This document shows positions 24,491 to 33,948 of a stretch of DNA of 46,359 bases, piece after piece. The stretch is from contig JAFUGE010000016.1 in the NCBI GenBank assembly GCA_017469545.1, positions 1-46,359 of the forward strand, in the 5' to 3' direction. A program made the translations under genes and the position numbers. The notes beneath the pieces were generated by a model, which saw only the letters and a list, made by a program, of their open reading frames with translations, had not been told where the DNA came from and searched no databases. The stretch is from Clostridia bacterium (lineage in GTDB: Bacteria; Bacillota; Clostridia; TANB77; UBA1234). How positions within the stretch are numbered: the first letter of the stretch is position 1; every line of letters starts with the position of its first letter.

Positions 24491-25437
24491 AGCCTGTATT
24501 CATATATTATCTGATTTATATTTTCAATCAAACTCTTCTTAACGATTTTATCCTCTAGCAAATTTATAGAAAATGTCCTACTTCCCGCATGATTTATCGA
24601 TGTTCCACAATGATAAACCTTATCGCCATCCAGTATAAAATACCTATCATGGAAGCTATTATCATATACAATTTTCAAATTCGAATATTGGGAATTATAT
24701 TTAGAAATATCTATTTTTGAAATACTACTTTGAGTCTTTGTAATAAGAATAACTTCACATTTTAACTTTCTTGCAATATCTAGCACAGTCTTATCTGCAT
24801 ATCCATCAATAATAATTAACTCTTCTTTTGCTTCCTGCGTAATGTCTAAAATTTTAGAATATGCATCATAAATTTGCCCATTGAAATAAATTTCATTTAC
24901 TATTTTTCTCTCTTCAAATTTCTTAAAAGATTCTTGCAAAAGCTTAATATCTTCTGTATTTTTCATTACTTGATTATTAATAAATTTTTGCTCTAGCAAA
25001 TTACTAGAAATATATTTGCGCATTGAGACGAAAGCATCCATTATTTGAATACTAACCTTTTCTGCCACTTCTGTCTTCAACACTGTAGCAAGCATTGCAA
25101 CACCTTGCTCTGTGAATGCATATGGTAGATATCTTCTACCACCATATTTGCTCTCTTGCTCGTTTGAGGTTTCAATTTGAAACCTCAAATCTTGATTATT
25201 TAATTTCAAGCTTACAGATTGAAACCTTAAAATCGAAAAATACTCATCCTTAGTTAACTGAAACATAAATCTTTCTGGAAATCTTGCTAAATGCCTTTTC
25301 ACAGCCAAATTAATTGTTTTTGTCCCATTCTTACATTGGTATAATCTAGCCAAATCACTGTCTAACATTACTTGCTTTCCTCTTATCTCGTAGATAAGAT
25401 TTTCAACACCCGCTTCTTTTAAAACTAATTCTTCCAT
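24487..25437 (-). CDS. ORF6N-domain regulator with PLD-like C-terminus
   Basis: 316 residues. Residues about 10-135 are the ORF6N DNA-binding domain of phage regulators (LIYEIRGKQVMLDSDLARLY, RRYLPYAFTEQGVAML). A linker helix follows (about 140-190). The C-terminal domain has FHDRYFILDG and CGTSIN, an H-x-R/D-GTSxN variant of the phospholipase-D HKD signature, so it may be a nuclease-like or sensing fold with Arg instead of Lys. Inside ORF6N the segment around LRFQSVSLKLNNQDLRFQ looks duplicated and is coded by a palindrome (GAGGTTTCAA/TTGAAACCTC). It is flanked on both sides by dispersed repeats, and it is probably of prophage origin. Confidence 0.85.
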   Translation of the reverse strand: MEELVLKEAGVENLIYEIRGKQVMLDSDLARLYQCKNGTKTINLAVKRHLARFPERFMFQLTKDEYFSILRFQSVSLKLNNQDLRFQIETSNEQESKYGGRRYLPYAFTEQGVAMLATVLKTEVAEKVSIQIMDAFVSMRKYISSNLLEQKFINNQVMKNTEDIKLLQESFKKFEERKIVNEIYFNGQIYDAYSKILDITQEAKEELIIIDGYADKTVLDIARKLKCEVILITKTQSSISKIDISKYNSQYSNLKIVYDNSFHDRYFILDGDKVYHCGTSINHAGSRTFSINLLEDKIVKKSLIENINQIIYEYRL

Positions 25438-25504
25438 ATATCATCTCCTTCTATCGCTACGTCTTAATTATATCAAACGTTAGTTCGAGTGTCAATATAA
25501 AAAT

Positions 25505-25533
25505 GTAGGGGCAGAGTGATACGCTGCCCCTAC
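25505..25533. repeat. Dispersed palindromic repeat, copy 10
   Basis: GTAGGGGCAGAG...CGCTGCCCCTAC, both ends of the CCCCTAC type, so it is the only fully symmetric copy. It lies between spoIVA and the ORF6N gene. Confidence 0.9.
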
Positions 25534-25535
25534 AG

Positions 25536-27015
25536 TTATAATATAATGCAGATTAATCCTCCGCTTCCCTCATTGATAATTCTCTCAAGTGTCTCTTGAA
25601 GCTTGCACTGTGCGTCTTCTGGCATCTTATATAGTTTATTCTGCAAGCCCTCATTTACTAGCTCATGCAGTGACTTACCAAAAATATTCGATTGCCAAAT
25701 CTTGGTTGGGTCGTCTTCAAATTCTTTTAATAAGTAATTAACTAATTCTTCAGATTGTTTCTCGCTTCCCACGATTGGAGATACTTCCGTTTCGATGTCC
25801 GCTTTGATAATGTGAAGGCTTGGGGCGTGTGCCTTTAATTTTACCCCAAACTTCGAGCCCTGCTTAATAATCTCCGGCTCCTCCAATGACAAATCTTCAA
25901 TATTTGGCGTCACAATGCCGTAGCCCTTTCGCTTCACATCATTTAAGGCCATCGCAATCTTATCATAACTCTTCTTGCTTTGGGCAAGCTCTGCCACGAT
26001 ACCAAACAAATCTCCCTCTTCTTTGACATCCAACCCTGAAATCTCAGTAAGTACGCTATAGAATAGTTTGCTATCCAATTCTAAGCGTAGCTTCACAACG
26101 CCGCTATCTAGCTTGATTTCGTCCACTACCACTTGACTGACAACATCATTATCTGCCGCTTGCTGCATCACACTATCTAGTTGTCTTAGATTTTTAATCT
26201 CTTTAAACGAACTCTTGATAATATCCATTAGCGAGCCGCGAAGCCAATGCGTAGGCTCTAACGTATCCACCCAATTCGGCAAATTAATATCAATCTCCGT
26301 TATCGGGAATTCATACAAAATCTTTCCTAAAATTGCATTAATATCATTCTCATTCAAATTCGCACAATCCACAACCACAACTGGTGCATCATATTTACAT
26401 TGCAAATCATTGGCAAGCGCCGCTGTCTCAGGCGCATTTGGAATATTCGTATTAAGTACAATCACAAATGGCTTTCCTTGCGCCTTTAGCTCTCTAACTG
26501 CTTTCTCCTCTGCCTCCACGTAGTCCTCACGCGCAATTCCCGTCACATTGCCATCCGTCGTCACCAAAATACCAATCGTAGAATGCTCGTCAATGACTTT
26601 CTTCGTACCAATTTCCGCCGCTTCCTCAAATGGTATCTGCTCTTCCAACCAAGGTGTATTCACCATTCTTGGCAAATCGTCCTCCATATAGCCAAGCGCA
26701 TTCTTTACCAAAAAACCTACGCAATCCACCATTCTCGTCTTGAATTTTACATTATCGCCCAAAACCATCTCCACAGCTTCATTCGGAATAAACTTAGGCT
26801 CTGTCGTCATAATCGTTCTGCCATTCGAACTTTGTGGAAGCTCATCCTTTGCCCTTTCTCTTTTATAATCGTCTTTGATATTCGGTATCACAGCCAAATT
26901 CATAAAGTTCTTGATAAAAGTTGATTTTCCAGTCCTTACTGGCCCCACCACCCCAATGTAAATATCTCCGATTCGTTCTGGTTGCTATATCTTGGTATAT
27001 AGTGTAATTTTCCAT
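25536..27015 (-). CDS. spoIVA: Stage IV sporulation protein A, +1 frameshift at CGG
   Basis: SpoIVA is the ATPase that polymerises on the forespore surface as the spore-coat base. Translation from ATG 27015 (AAGGAGGG upstream) gives MENYTIYQDIATRTN. The next codon is CGG (26968-26970); skipping its C yields GDIYIGVVGPVRTGKSTFIK, the conserved N-terminus with Walker A. The joined protein is 492 residues, exactly the B. subtilis length, and ends IINEGSGGLICIIL, the membrane-targeting tail. Without the shift the product stops being SpoIVA after 15 residues. Since the gene is needed for sporulation and the rest is perfectly kept, either recoding or a sequence error is involved; the shared CGG argues for recoding. 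Confidence 0.93.
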
Positions 27016-27118
27016 TACATTACCCTCCTTTTATTTACGTGTTTGTACACCTATTGTTTAGTTCATTTATATTAGAGGGTTGTATTCTTTATGACTAAAA
27101 TTTTTAATTATTTTCTTG

Positions 27119-27147
27119 TTGACATATTTCCTTTACCGTTATATAAT
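27119..27147 (+). promoter_or_regulatory. Perfect consensus promoter of the FtsH-like gene
   Basis: TTGACA (27119-27124), exactly 17 bases, TATAAT (27142-27147). Confidence 0.85.
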
Positions 27148-27195
27148 GAGCGTGTCGAAATTTATCACCAAAAATCATAAGGAGGACTTTCCATT

Positions 27196-28599
27196 ATGAG
27201 GATAATTGAAACTATTTCTGCACATGTCCGCGGTTCTGTTCTCGAGCAGAAAATCCAAAAACTTGAGACCAAGTATTACGCGAAAGTGTATTTCCCGGAA
27301 GAGTTATCGCAGGGCTTCGACGATTTAATTGGAATGAAAAATGAAAAGGAGAACTTGAAAGATGCGCTAAACTTCTTGCTCAATATGGACTTGTACTTAG
27401 ACGAAAGCGTACTGCGGCCGACAACTCGTTACCTGCTTGCCGGCGCACCTGGCTCTGGCAAAACGCCTCTGATTAAAGCACTCGCAAAGGAGTCTGGCAT
27501 TCCTTTAATCGTCATTGACGTCTCTGCATTTAATGCTTTCCCCAAGAGAGTGGTCGAGATTGTTGATTTAATCTTCAGCATCTCCGATACCTTACCCGCC
27601 TGCATTCTGAATTTTGAGAATTTCACAGCAAGCGAAAATCTCCCCAGCGAGCCGCAAATGCTTTTTCACCACCATTTATCTACTAAAATTAAGGGAAGCG
27701 AAAACACGGTTGTATTCCTGTCTACAGCTTCTTCAACGATTCAACTTCCGCCGTTTTATTTTGCAGAGAACCTTTTCAATCTCAACAAGGTGATTCCTAT
27801 TATGCCACCTACTCTTGAGACGCGAAAAGAGTTGTTTGCAAAGTATCTCGCAGAGTTTAATATCGAGCTGGACGACGCAATGCTTGAGCGGCTTTCCCGA
27901 AACACGATGGGAATGTATCCTAAGGACATCGAGTTTATCGTCAAGGAAACGTTAAACCGTGTAGCACGTCAGGGCTCTTTGGAAGTTTCGTTCAAGGACT
28001 TCCACGAAACCATTTTGCAAATGGCTGCTGGTGAAGAGTATAACAAGCTCTCTGAGAAAGAACGGGAATCCACGGCTTATCACGAAGCCGGCCATGTCAT
28101 TGCGGCCTACTACACCAATCCAGAATACATTCTGGGCCGAGTAGAAATTACGCCTCGTGCGCAGTCTTTGGGTCTCACTTTCGAAGAAGCTGGCGAAGAA
28201 AAGTACTGCAAATTCCGTCATGAAATCGAGTATGATATTATCTACTCTCTCGGCGGAATGGCAGCAGAAAAGCTAATTTATGGTGAGACAACGTCTGGTG
28301 TTACCTCTGACTTGGCAGCTGCCAACTCTGATGCGACGCTGATGGTTCAAGCATTTGGCATGGACGAAGATTTCGGGCCTATTGTCCTTGACGACGACGT
28401 AGGATTCGCTTCCGAAAAATTCTATGCTGCATCCGAAGAACTTGTTCAAAAGATCCTAAAAGACCTGTTTGCTAAAACCTATCAGGTTGTCTCTGAACAC
28501 AGGAAACAGCTGGAAGCACTTGCAAGTGCCCTGCTCGAAAACGAAGTCTTAATCGGCGACGAAATCAAGCATGTTCTTGACGCAGCAGAAAAGGAATAA
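27196..28599 (+). CDS. Soluble FtsH-like M41 protease with degenerate ATPase
   Basis: 467 residues. No membrane helix, unlike FtsH. Walker A is intact (GAPGSGKT at 83-90), but Walker B reads ACILNFENF instead of the usual IDE type, and the arginine-finger block is replaced by FAENLFNLNK, so ATP hydrolysis is doubtful. The M41 peptidase domain is complete: HEAGH (296-300) and the third metal ligand in TSGVTSDLAAAN. Base composition is clearly richer in G and C than its neighbours, and CGG codes for Arg at codons 74, 232 and 290. It has its own perfect promoter, GGAGGA ribosome site and terminator. Signs point to a recently acquired single-gene unit; the substrate is unknown. Confidence 0.85.
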   Translation: MRIIETISAHVRGSVLEQKIQKLETKYYAKVYFPEELSQGFDDLIGMKNEKENLKDALNFLLNMDLYLDESVLRPTTRYLLAGAPGSGKTPLIKALAKESGIPLIVIDVSAFNAFPKRVVEIVDLIFSISDTLPACILNFENFTASENLPSEPQMLFHHHLSTKIKGSENTVVFLSTASSTIQLPPFYFAENLFNLNKVIPIMPPTLETRKELFAKYLAEFNIELDDAMLERLSRNTMGMYPKDIEFIVKETLNRVARQGSLEVSFKDFHETILQMAAGEEYNKLSEKERESTAYHEAGHVIAAYYTNPEYILGRVEITPRAQSLGLTFEEAGEEKYCKFRHEIEYDIIYSLGGMAAEKLIYGETTSGVTSDLAAANSDATLMVQAFGMDEDFGPIVLDDDVGFASEKFYAASEELVQKILKDLFAKTYQVVSEHRKQLEALASALLENEVLIGDEIKHVLDAAEKE

Positions 28600-28605
28600 A
28601 CACAC

Positions 28606-28638
28606 AAAAATGCTCTAGTACACACTAGAGCATTTTTT
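28606..28638. terminator. Bidirectional terminator
   Basis: AAAATGCTCTAGT-GTGT or ACAC loop-ACTAGAGCATTTT, then TT; it lies between the convergent FtsH-like and glycosyltransferase genes. Confidence 0.9.
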
Positions 28639-28704
28639 GATATTTTTCTTATAATAATTCATTTCTTTACCGTAGTATGGTGCCGATTTTCATGCGAATT
28701 TCCA

Positions 28705-30036
28705 TTAAACAGTGCCTTTAATCTTCCTCTTCATCGGATTCGGCAAAATACTAATCTCCCTATCTGTTGTGCCAGTTGTAATCGTCGTGTCTTTTCCATC
28801 AATCTCAGTCGCTGTCCCTACGTTCTCGCTTGCGGCTAAAGCATCAAATTTTACCTTAGGCACTTTGCAAGCCTTGATTGTCTCTTTATATACTTTCATA
28901 GTACTCTTCGCAATCGTATCCCAATTAAATTCTTTAACCACTTTCTCTTTCGCATTCTCTGCAATTTGTCTGCAAAGCTGCTCATTAAACAAAACTTCTA
29001 AAATCGAGTCAGCAAGCGAATTTGGATTACCTGCATAAGACTTCATTCCATCAATTCCGTGAGAAACAATTTCGTTAAGTCCACCTGCGTCAGAAACAAC
29101 CGTCGCACATCCTGCAAGCATTCCCTCTAATGCCACAATACCAAATGGTTCATACAAACTTGGAAAAGTAGCAATATCAGCACATTTATACATCTTCGTG
29201 ATTTGCACATCATTCAAATATCCTGTAAAGTATACCTTTTGTGAAATGCCAAGGTAATCTGCTAAGCCCTTAAGCTCGTCCATGCAAGGGCCACGGCCCG
29301 CAATAACAAACTTTACATTTGGATAATTTGCTAAAATTTTAGGCGCCGCTTGGAAAAGAATTTGAATTCCCTTTTCATTCACAATTCTGCCTGCAAAGAA
29401 AATAATCTTTTCATTATCCGCAGCATAATTTCTTCTAAAATCCCAGTCTCTTTCCTGTCCATCAAATTTATTGACATTAATGCCGTTTGGCACTACGTGA
29501 ATATTTTCATATGGTTTGCCAAACAAATTCCTAATCTCATTTTTCATATATTGGCTGTTACAAATCACATTGCCTGCTTCATACGTAAGCATCCATTCCA
29601 CATCATTCACATAGCCCTGTGAACTATTGTGAATTCCTTTATTTCTTCCGCTTTCTGTCGCGTGAATCGTTGCAACCAAAGGAAGTCTATAGGTTCTCTT
29701 AAGTGCTCTTGCCGCATACGCCACTAGCCAATCGTGCGCATGAAGCACATCAAATTTTCCGAACTCTTTTATCACATCAGCCGCTTTCTCAATCATACAA
29801 AAGTTAAGCTGCATTACCCAATCAATCAAATTATTGGCATTAATAGGATAATTCGTCACTCTATGGACATACACATCGCCGTCTTTTTCAAATTCTTTCG
29901 TATCTCCCTCTTGATAAGTAATCACGTGAACTTCGTGACCTTGCTTTGCAAAATTATGTGACAAGTCGTGAACAACTCTGGCAATTCCCCCCACAATTCT
30001 TGGCGGATATTCCCAAGAAAGCATCATAATTCTCAT
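28705..30036 (-). CDS. GT4 glycosyltransferase, glycogen-synthase-like
   Basis: 443 residues with two Rossmann domains. The N-terminus MRIMMLSWEYPPRIVGGIAR and LHAHDWLVAY are typical of the GT4 glycogen-synthase-like group; the donor-binding half has FFAGRIVNEKGIQ and the E-x7-E block LYEPFGIVALEGMLAG. It likely adds glucose from a nucleotide sugar to alpha-glucan. The DUF4912, GH57 and phosphorylase genes of the same pathway follow beyond the inserted transglutaminase-like gene. The last 50 residues are a low-complexity extension (TTITTGTTDREISILPNP). AAAGGAGG is upstream. Confidence 0.87.
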   Translation of the reverse strand: MRIMMLSWEYPPRIVGGIARVVHDLSHNFAKQGHEVHVITYQEGDTKEFEKDGDVYVHRVTNYPINANNLIDWVMQLNFCMIEKAADVIKEFGKFDVLHAHDWLVAYAARALKRTYRLPLVATIHATESGRNKGIHNSSQGYVNDVEWMLTYEAGNVICNSQYMKNEIRNLFGKPYENIHVVPNGINVNKFDGQERDWDFRRNYAADNEKIIFFAGRIVNEKGIQILFQAAPKILANYPNVKFVIAGRGPCMDELKGLADYLGISQKVYFTGYLNDVQITKMYKCADIATFPSLYEPFGIVALEGMLAGCATVVSDAGGLNEIVSHGIDGMKSYAGNPNSLADSILEVLFNEQLCRQIAENAKEKVVKEFNWDTIAKSTMKVYKETIKACKVPKVKFDALAASENVGTATEIDGKDTTITTGTTDREISILPNPMKRKIKGTV

Positions 30037-30090
30037 TCAAAACTTCCTCCTTTGTTAATTTAAGCGGTGAACATCTAATATACTCCCCCT

Positions 30091-30110
30091 ATGCATACGG
30101 AAATACGCAT
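30091..30110. promoter_or_regulatory. Possible operator upstream of the GT4 gene
   Basis: Imperfect palindrome ATGCATACGGAAATACGCAT about 55 bases upstream of the GT4 start. The intergenic gap 30037-30361 otherwise holds the promoter and leader of the transglutaminase-like gene. Confidence 0.35.
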
Positions 30111-30207
30111 TTCACCCTTTCGACTATTCTAAATATATGATATACAAAGCGAAAAACTTTTTCAAGCATTTTGTAAAAATATTATCGAATTTTTGAAAAT
30201 ATAGATA

Positions 30208-30237
30208 TTGACATAGTCCGGAAGAATAGTATATAAT
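30208..30237 (+). promoter_or_regulatory. Promoter and leader hairpin of the transglutaminase-like gene
   Basis: TTGACA (30208-30213), 18 bases, TATAAT (30232-30237). The leader has AAAAGCTG-GATT-CAGCTTTT (30264-30283), followed by TAC, which could act as a weak attenuator. Confidence 0.7.
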
Positions 30238-30361
30238 TTCCTCCGCTATCCATTTTTTAAGGTAAAAGCTGGATTCAGCTTTTTACTTTCAGTAGAAAGT
30301 ATTGATATTAAAATATAGTAAGATGCGCTTATTAACACTGAATGCGAAAGGGAAAACAATC

Positions 30362-31513
30362 ATGAAAAAGATGCTAGTTGCGCTCCTTGTTGTCTTGACC
30401 GTCGCTATGGCAACGCTCTTTGCCGAAGCCAGCTCTATTGATGCACATTCCCCCTCGATGGGGAACAACAAAGCCGGCGACGCAAAACATTATTTGTCTT
30501 CTCTCATGGAAGACAAAGGTATGTACAAGGTTGGGAAAAGCTACTTTTCTCTACACCCAGCAACCGCCCAACAAATTAGTGCTATGCTAAGTTGGCTGAC
30601 TGGGAAGGAAGTTAAATTTGAGGAAGAGCCAACCCGAGAAAATCTTGTAAAAGAACTTGCCCTATTACTAAAACTCAAAGAGTATCAAATCGAGGCAATC
30701 CTTTTAAAAACTCGGTTGGAGCAATTGACCGTTCGTGAACTTAACTATTGCATTCTATGCTTAATTGAGCATCCGCTAACTGCTTCGAAAGCAGTTAATG
30801 CCATTCCTGCCAAAGAGGAATTGTATGAGAGCCTTACACTAAAAGTGACGGAAGAAGCAGTGGCTATTCTTGACATCGAAATGCTAGAGTGGTTTCTTCC
30901 AACATATATTAGCATTTCCGGAAATTGTCAGCTGCTTGAAACTATCACCGAAAAGCTCAATGCTCTCAATGCAACATTTCGACAGAACAACAAGTTTGCA
31001 ACTTCTTTGAACACCAAAATGCTTTTAGTAACTTTGGTCTACACTGGTTCATGGACACACCAAATGGCATTGCGGCCGGACTTCCAGGTTTTCGATTCAG
31101 AATATGAAAATAAAATTGAAGACTTTTGGAAAGCGTATGAAAGGAAATACTCTATCACTGGCGATGTGCCGACTGGTACCCAAAACGCCAAAAATTTTGT
31201 ATGTAGTGTTCTCACATACGGAAATGGCAGTTATAATCAAACAATCATGGGTGCCATCTTAGAAGGTAGAGGTGCATGTTCGTGCTACGCTGATACATTC
31301 AAGTTTATCACCAATATGTCTGGTATCCAGTGTATATTAGTTATGAATGAAGAAGCAAATCATGAATGGGTAAAATTCAAAAGTGAAGACGCTTGGGTGA
31401 ATGCTGATCCCACATGGGAGGACCGCGGTATTGCATCCACAGGAATGTATCATGCTCAAGACGATAAAGTCTATCGAGTACTAATGCACCCCATTGCAAA
31501 TGCTACATTTTAA
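30362..31513 (+). CDS. Secreted transglutaminase-like protein
   Basis: 383 residues from ATG 30362 (AAAGGG 10 bases upstream). Signal peptide about 1-22 (MKKMLVALLVVLTVAMATLF, then AEASS). The middle is a helical region of unknown kind. The C-terminal third is a transglutaminase/protease core: Cys in RGACSCYADTFKF, His in EANHEWVKF, Asp in WVNADPTWED. Such secreted proteins cleave or cross-link proteins, or bind the wall. CGG is used for Arg at codons 118 and 238, and the composition is richer in G and C than the flanks. Own promoter and terminator; it splits the glycogen genes. It looks acquired. Confidence 0.82.
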   Translation: MKKMLVALLVVLTVAMATLFAEASSIDAHSPSMGNNKAGDAKHYLSSLMEDKGMYKVGKSYFSLHPATAQQISAMLSWLTGKEVKFEEEPTRENLVKELALLLKLKEYQIEAILLKTRLEQLTVRELNYCILCLIEHPLTASKAVNAIPAKEELYESLTLKVTEEAVAILDIEMLEWFLPTYISISGNCQLLETITEKLNALNATFRQNNKFATSLNTKMLLVTLVYTGSWTHQMALRPDFQVFDSEYENKIEDFWKAYERKYSITGDVPTGTQNAKNFVCSVLTYGNGSYNQTIMGAILEGRGACSCYADTFKFITNMSGIQCILVMNEEANHEWVKFKSEDAWVNADPTWEDRGIASTGMYHAQDDKVYRVLMHPIANATF

Positions 31514-31521
31514 TATTATCT

Positions 31522-31554
31522 TGGCAGACTCTTTATTGAGCCTGCCTTTTTATA
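31522..31554 (+). terminator. Terminator of the transglutaminase-like gene
   Basis: GGCAG-A-CTC loop GAG-C-CTGCC followed by TTTTTAT. Confidence 0.8.
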
Positions 31555-31572
31555 ATTTTTTACAAAAACATC

Positions 31573-31601
31573 TTGCTATTTATATCTCATTGCGGTATCA
31601 T
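31573..31601 (+). promoter_or_regulatory. Promoter of the DUF4912 gene
   Basis: TTGCTA (31573-31578), 17 bases, TATCAT (31596-31601). Confidence 0.55.
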
Positions 31602-31652
31602 TAATTAGTGATAATATTGTTTTGCAAAAGAAAAAGGGAGGTACGTAGAACA

Positions 31653-32171
31653 GTGCTACATAACAAGTCTGAATACTACGAGTTACCAATTAAATATGAC
31701 GAGACAGTCGTACGCTTACTTGTTCAATCTCCAAAGCGTATGTATGTGTACTGGGATATTTCTGACCAAACGATTCAAGAATTTTCGAAGAAATATTTTG
31801 ACTATGCAAAGTCTACTCCTATTCTTCGAATTATTAATCTTACCAAAAATTATTTTTACGATATCCCTATTGACCCTTTTGCAAACAACTACTACATTGA
31901 TGTAGAAGACGAAAATTGTGAATACGAAGTAGAGCTCGGAAGAACATTTCACGACAAATTTGCCGATATTTATATGTCTAATCACGTGACTATTCCGAAT
32001 AGTACTCCGCTTCCATTCGAAAATGAAAATGAGGAAATATTATTCAAAAATTATATTTGCCTTGATACGAAGAAAATGAGAGTGAATATTCCAAAGCAAA
32101 GGCTACGTCAAGATTATGGCGATTTACCGTTTGGAATAGAAGATAATATTAGTTCAAATAGTATGAAATAA
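31653..32171 (+). CDS. DUF4912 protein of the glycogen cluster
   Basis: 172 residues from a GTG start (31653), chosen because GGGAGG lies 11-16 bases upstream. The family pattern is visible: RLLVQSPKRMYVYWDISDQT near the N-terminus and YEVELGRTF in the middle. DUF4912 proteins are commonly encoded beside GH57 branching enzymes and glycogen synthases in Clostridia and Thermotogae, and may bind glucan or the enzymes; the activity is not known. It ends 118 bases before the GH57 gene, with two dispersed repeats between. Confidence 0.85.
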   Translation: MLHNKSEYYELPIKYDETVVRLLVQSPKRMYVYWDISDQTIQEFSKKYFDYAKSTPILRIINLTKNYFYDIPIDPFANNYYIDVEDENCEYEVELGRTFHDKFADIYMSNHVTIPNSTPLPFENENEEILFKNYICLDTKKMRVNIPKQRLRQDYGDLPFGIEDNISSNSMK

Positions 32172-32176
32172 AAATT

Positions 32177-32203
32177 GTAGGGGTCGCGTATCACGCGGCC
32201 CGT
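32177..32203. repeat. Dispersed palindromic repeat, copy 11
   Basis: GTAGGGGTCGCG...CGCGGCCCGT, GTCGC-type core, forward orientation. Confidence 0.85.
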
Positions 32204-32226
32204 GTTTATCATTTACATCTTATGTG

Positions 32227-32252
32227 CGGGCAGCGTATTACGCTGCCCCTAC
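32227..32252. repeat. Dispersed palindromic repeat, copy 12
   Basis: CGGGCAGCG...CGCTGCCCCTAC, reverse orientation, only 23 bases from copy 11, giving a head-to-head pair of different core types. Confidence 0.9.
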
Positions 32253-32289
32253 GGTTTTCACACAAATTTTTTAAGAGGAGGTAATAAGC

Positions 32290-33873
32290 ATGTCCAAAGG
32301 CTATCTTAACTTTGTCTTGCACGCACACTTGCCCTACGTGCACCATCCGGAAATTTAATTATACATAGAAGAGCGCTGGTTTTTTGAAGCAATGTCCGAG
32401 ACATACATTCCTCTTCTTATATACTTTGATAAATTAGAGCAAGAGGGCGTAAAGTTTCGCATTACTATGAATATCTCTTCTCCTCTGATTACAATGCTTG
32501 ACGACGATTTGCTTCAGCAAAGATACAGAAAATATTTGTTAGAAAGAATTTGGCTTGCGAAAAAAGAAATTCGTAGAACAGCTGATAACAAAGAGTTAAA
32601 TGACTTAGCAAAAATGTATTACTACAATTTTAAAGAGTATTACAAAGTATATAAAAATAAATATGGTTTTCAACTTTTAAAAGGTTTTAAACATTTTCAA
32701 GATGCTGGATTTTTGGAGATACTTGCTTGCCCTGCGACACACGGATTTTTGCCATTACTCAATGTAACGAAAAATGCCGTACGTGCCCAAATTTGTGCAG
32801 GCGTAGATACTTACAAAAAATATTTTGGAAGAGCCCCAAAAGGAATGTGGCTTTCGGAATGTGCTTATGTTCCTGAATTGCAAGATGCTTTAAGTGAATT
32901 TGATATCAAATACGTGATATTAGAATCTCACGGAATTACAAATGCCAATCCAAAGCCTCTATACGGTACAGTAGCGCCCATTATCTCGCCGAAAGGAATT
33001 GTTGCTTTCGGGAGAGATATGGAAAGCTCTAAGCAAGTGTGGAGCTCTATCTGCGGCTACCCAGGCGACCCAAACTATCGCGAATTTTATAAAGATATTG
33101 GTTATGAACTAGACTGGGATTACATCAAGCCATACGTTGCCAAAAGTGGCCATCGCGTAGACACGGGAATCAAATATTGCAAGATAACAGGAAAAACAGA
33201 TTACAAAGAAACGTACAACAACTCTAAAGCAATGGCAGTCGCAGAAATGCAGGCAGACCACTTTATTCAGTCCAGAATAGAACAAATTAATAAAGTGGCA
33301 CCATCTATGGTAAATCCGCCCATTATCACTTGTCCGTACGACGCAGAATTATATGGGCACTGGTGGTATGAGGGACCATACTGGCTATACGTTTTATTCA
33401 AAAAAATTTATTACAACCAAAACACTTTTGAATTAATCACGCCAAGCGAATACTTAGAAAAATATCCAGACATTCAAGAATGCAGCCCAGCCATTTCCAC
33501 TTGGGGCGCACACGGCTACAATGAAGTCTGGCTAAACCCAGGGAACGACTACATCTACAGGCATTTACATCGCATCGGAGAACGCATGACTTGCCTTGCC
33601 GAAAACTATCGAACCCCTTACCCACTGCAAGAAAGAGCCTTAAAACAATGTGCGCGCGAAGTCTTGCTTGCCCAAAGCAGTGACTGGCCATTTATCATTA
33701 CAGGAAACACGATGGTAGAATACGCACACAAGCGTATCAAAGACCACGTCGGCAGATTTAACGCACTCGCCGATATGATAGACAAAAACGAAATCAACGA
33801 AGATTACTTAGAAGACTTAGAAGAAAAGGACAAAATTTTTCCAGATGTGAATTACAAAATTTACGGCGACTAA
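32290..33873 (+). CDS. GH57 1,4-alpha-glucan branching enzyme with in-frame TAA
   Basis: The start ATG (32290, GAGGAGG upstream) gives MSKGYLNFVLHAHLPYVHHP, the first GH57 catalytic region, then GAA ATT TAA at codon 23 (32356-32358). Reading through, the same frame continues LYIEERWFFEAMSETYIPLL exactly as in homologues, so no base was gained or lost. The rest is intact: nucleophile Glu in GMWLSECAYVPEL, acid/base Asp in CPYDAELYGHWW. Total 527 residues including the stop position. Reinitiation at ATG 32392 would lose the HAHLP region and probably activity. Either a fresh nonsense mutation, a sequence error, or stop readthrough. Confidence 0.85.
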
Positions 33874-33909
33874 AAAAGTAGTGGAGCACATAATGCTCCA
33901 CTACTTTTT
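33873..33909 (+). terminator. Strong terminator after the GH57 gene
   Basis: 16-bp perfect stem AAAAAGTAGTGGAGCA / TGCTCCACTACTTTTT with loop CATAA. Confidence 0.95.
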
Positions 33910-33948
33910 CTGCATTCAACCATGTTTTTAAGAATTTTCTAAAAATGA

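Noticed and set aside
32340-32400. GH57 break as a further CGG frameshift
   Set aside because: CCG GAA is in frame here and CGG is not; the homologous sequence continues in the same frame past TAA, so no shift is involved.
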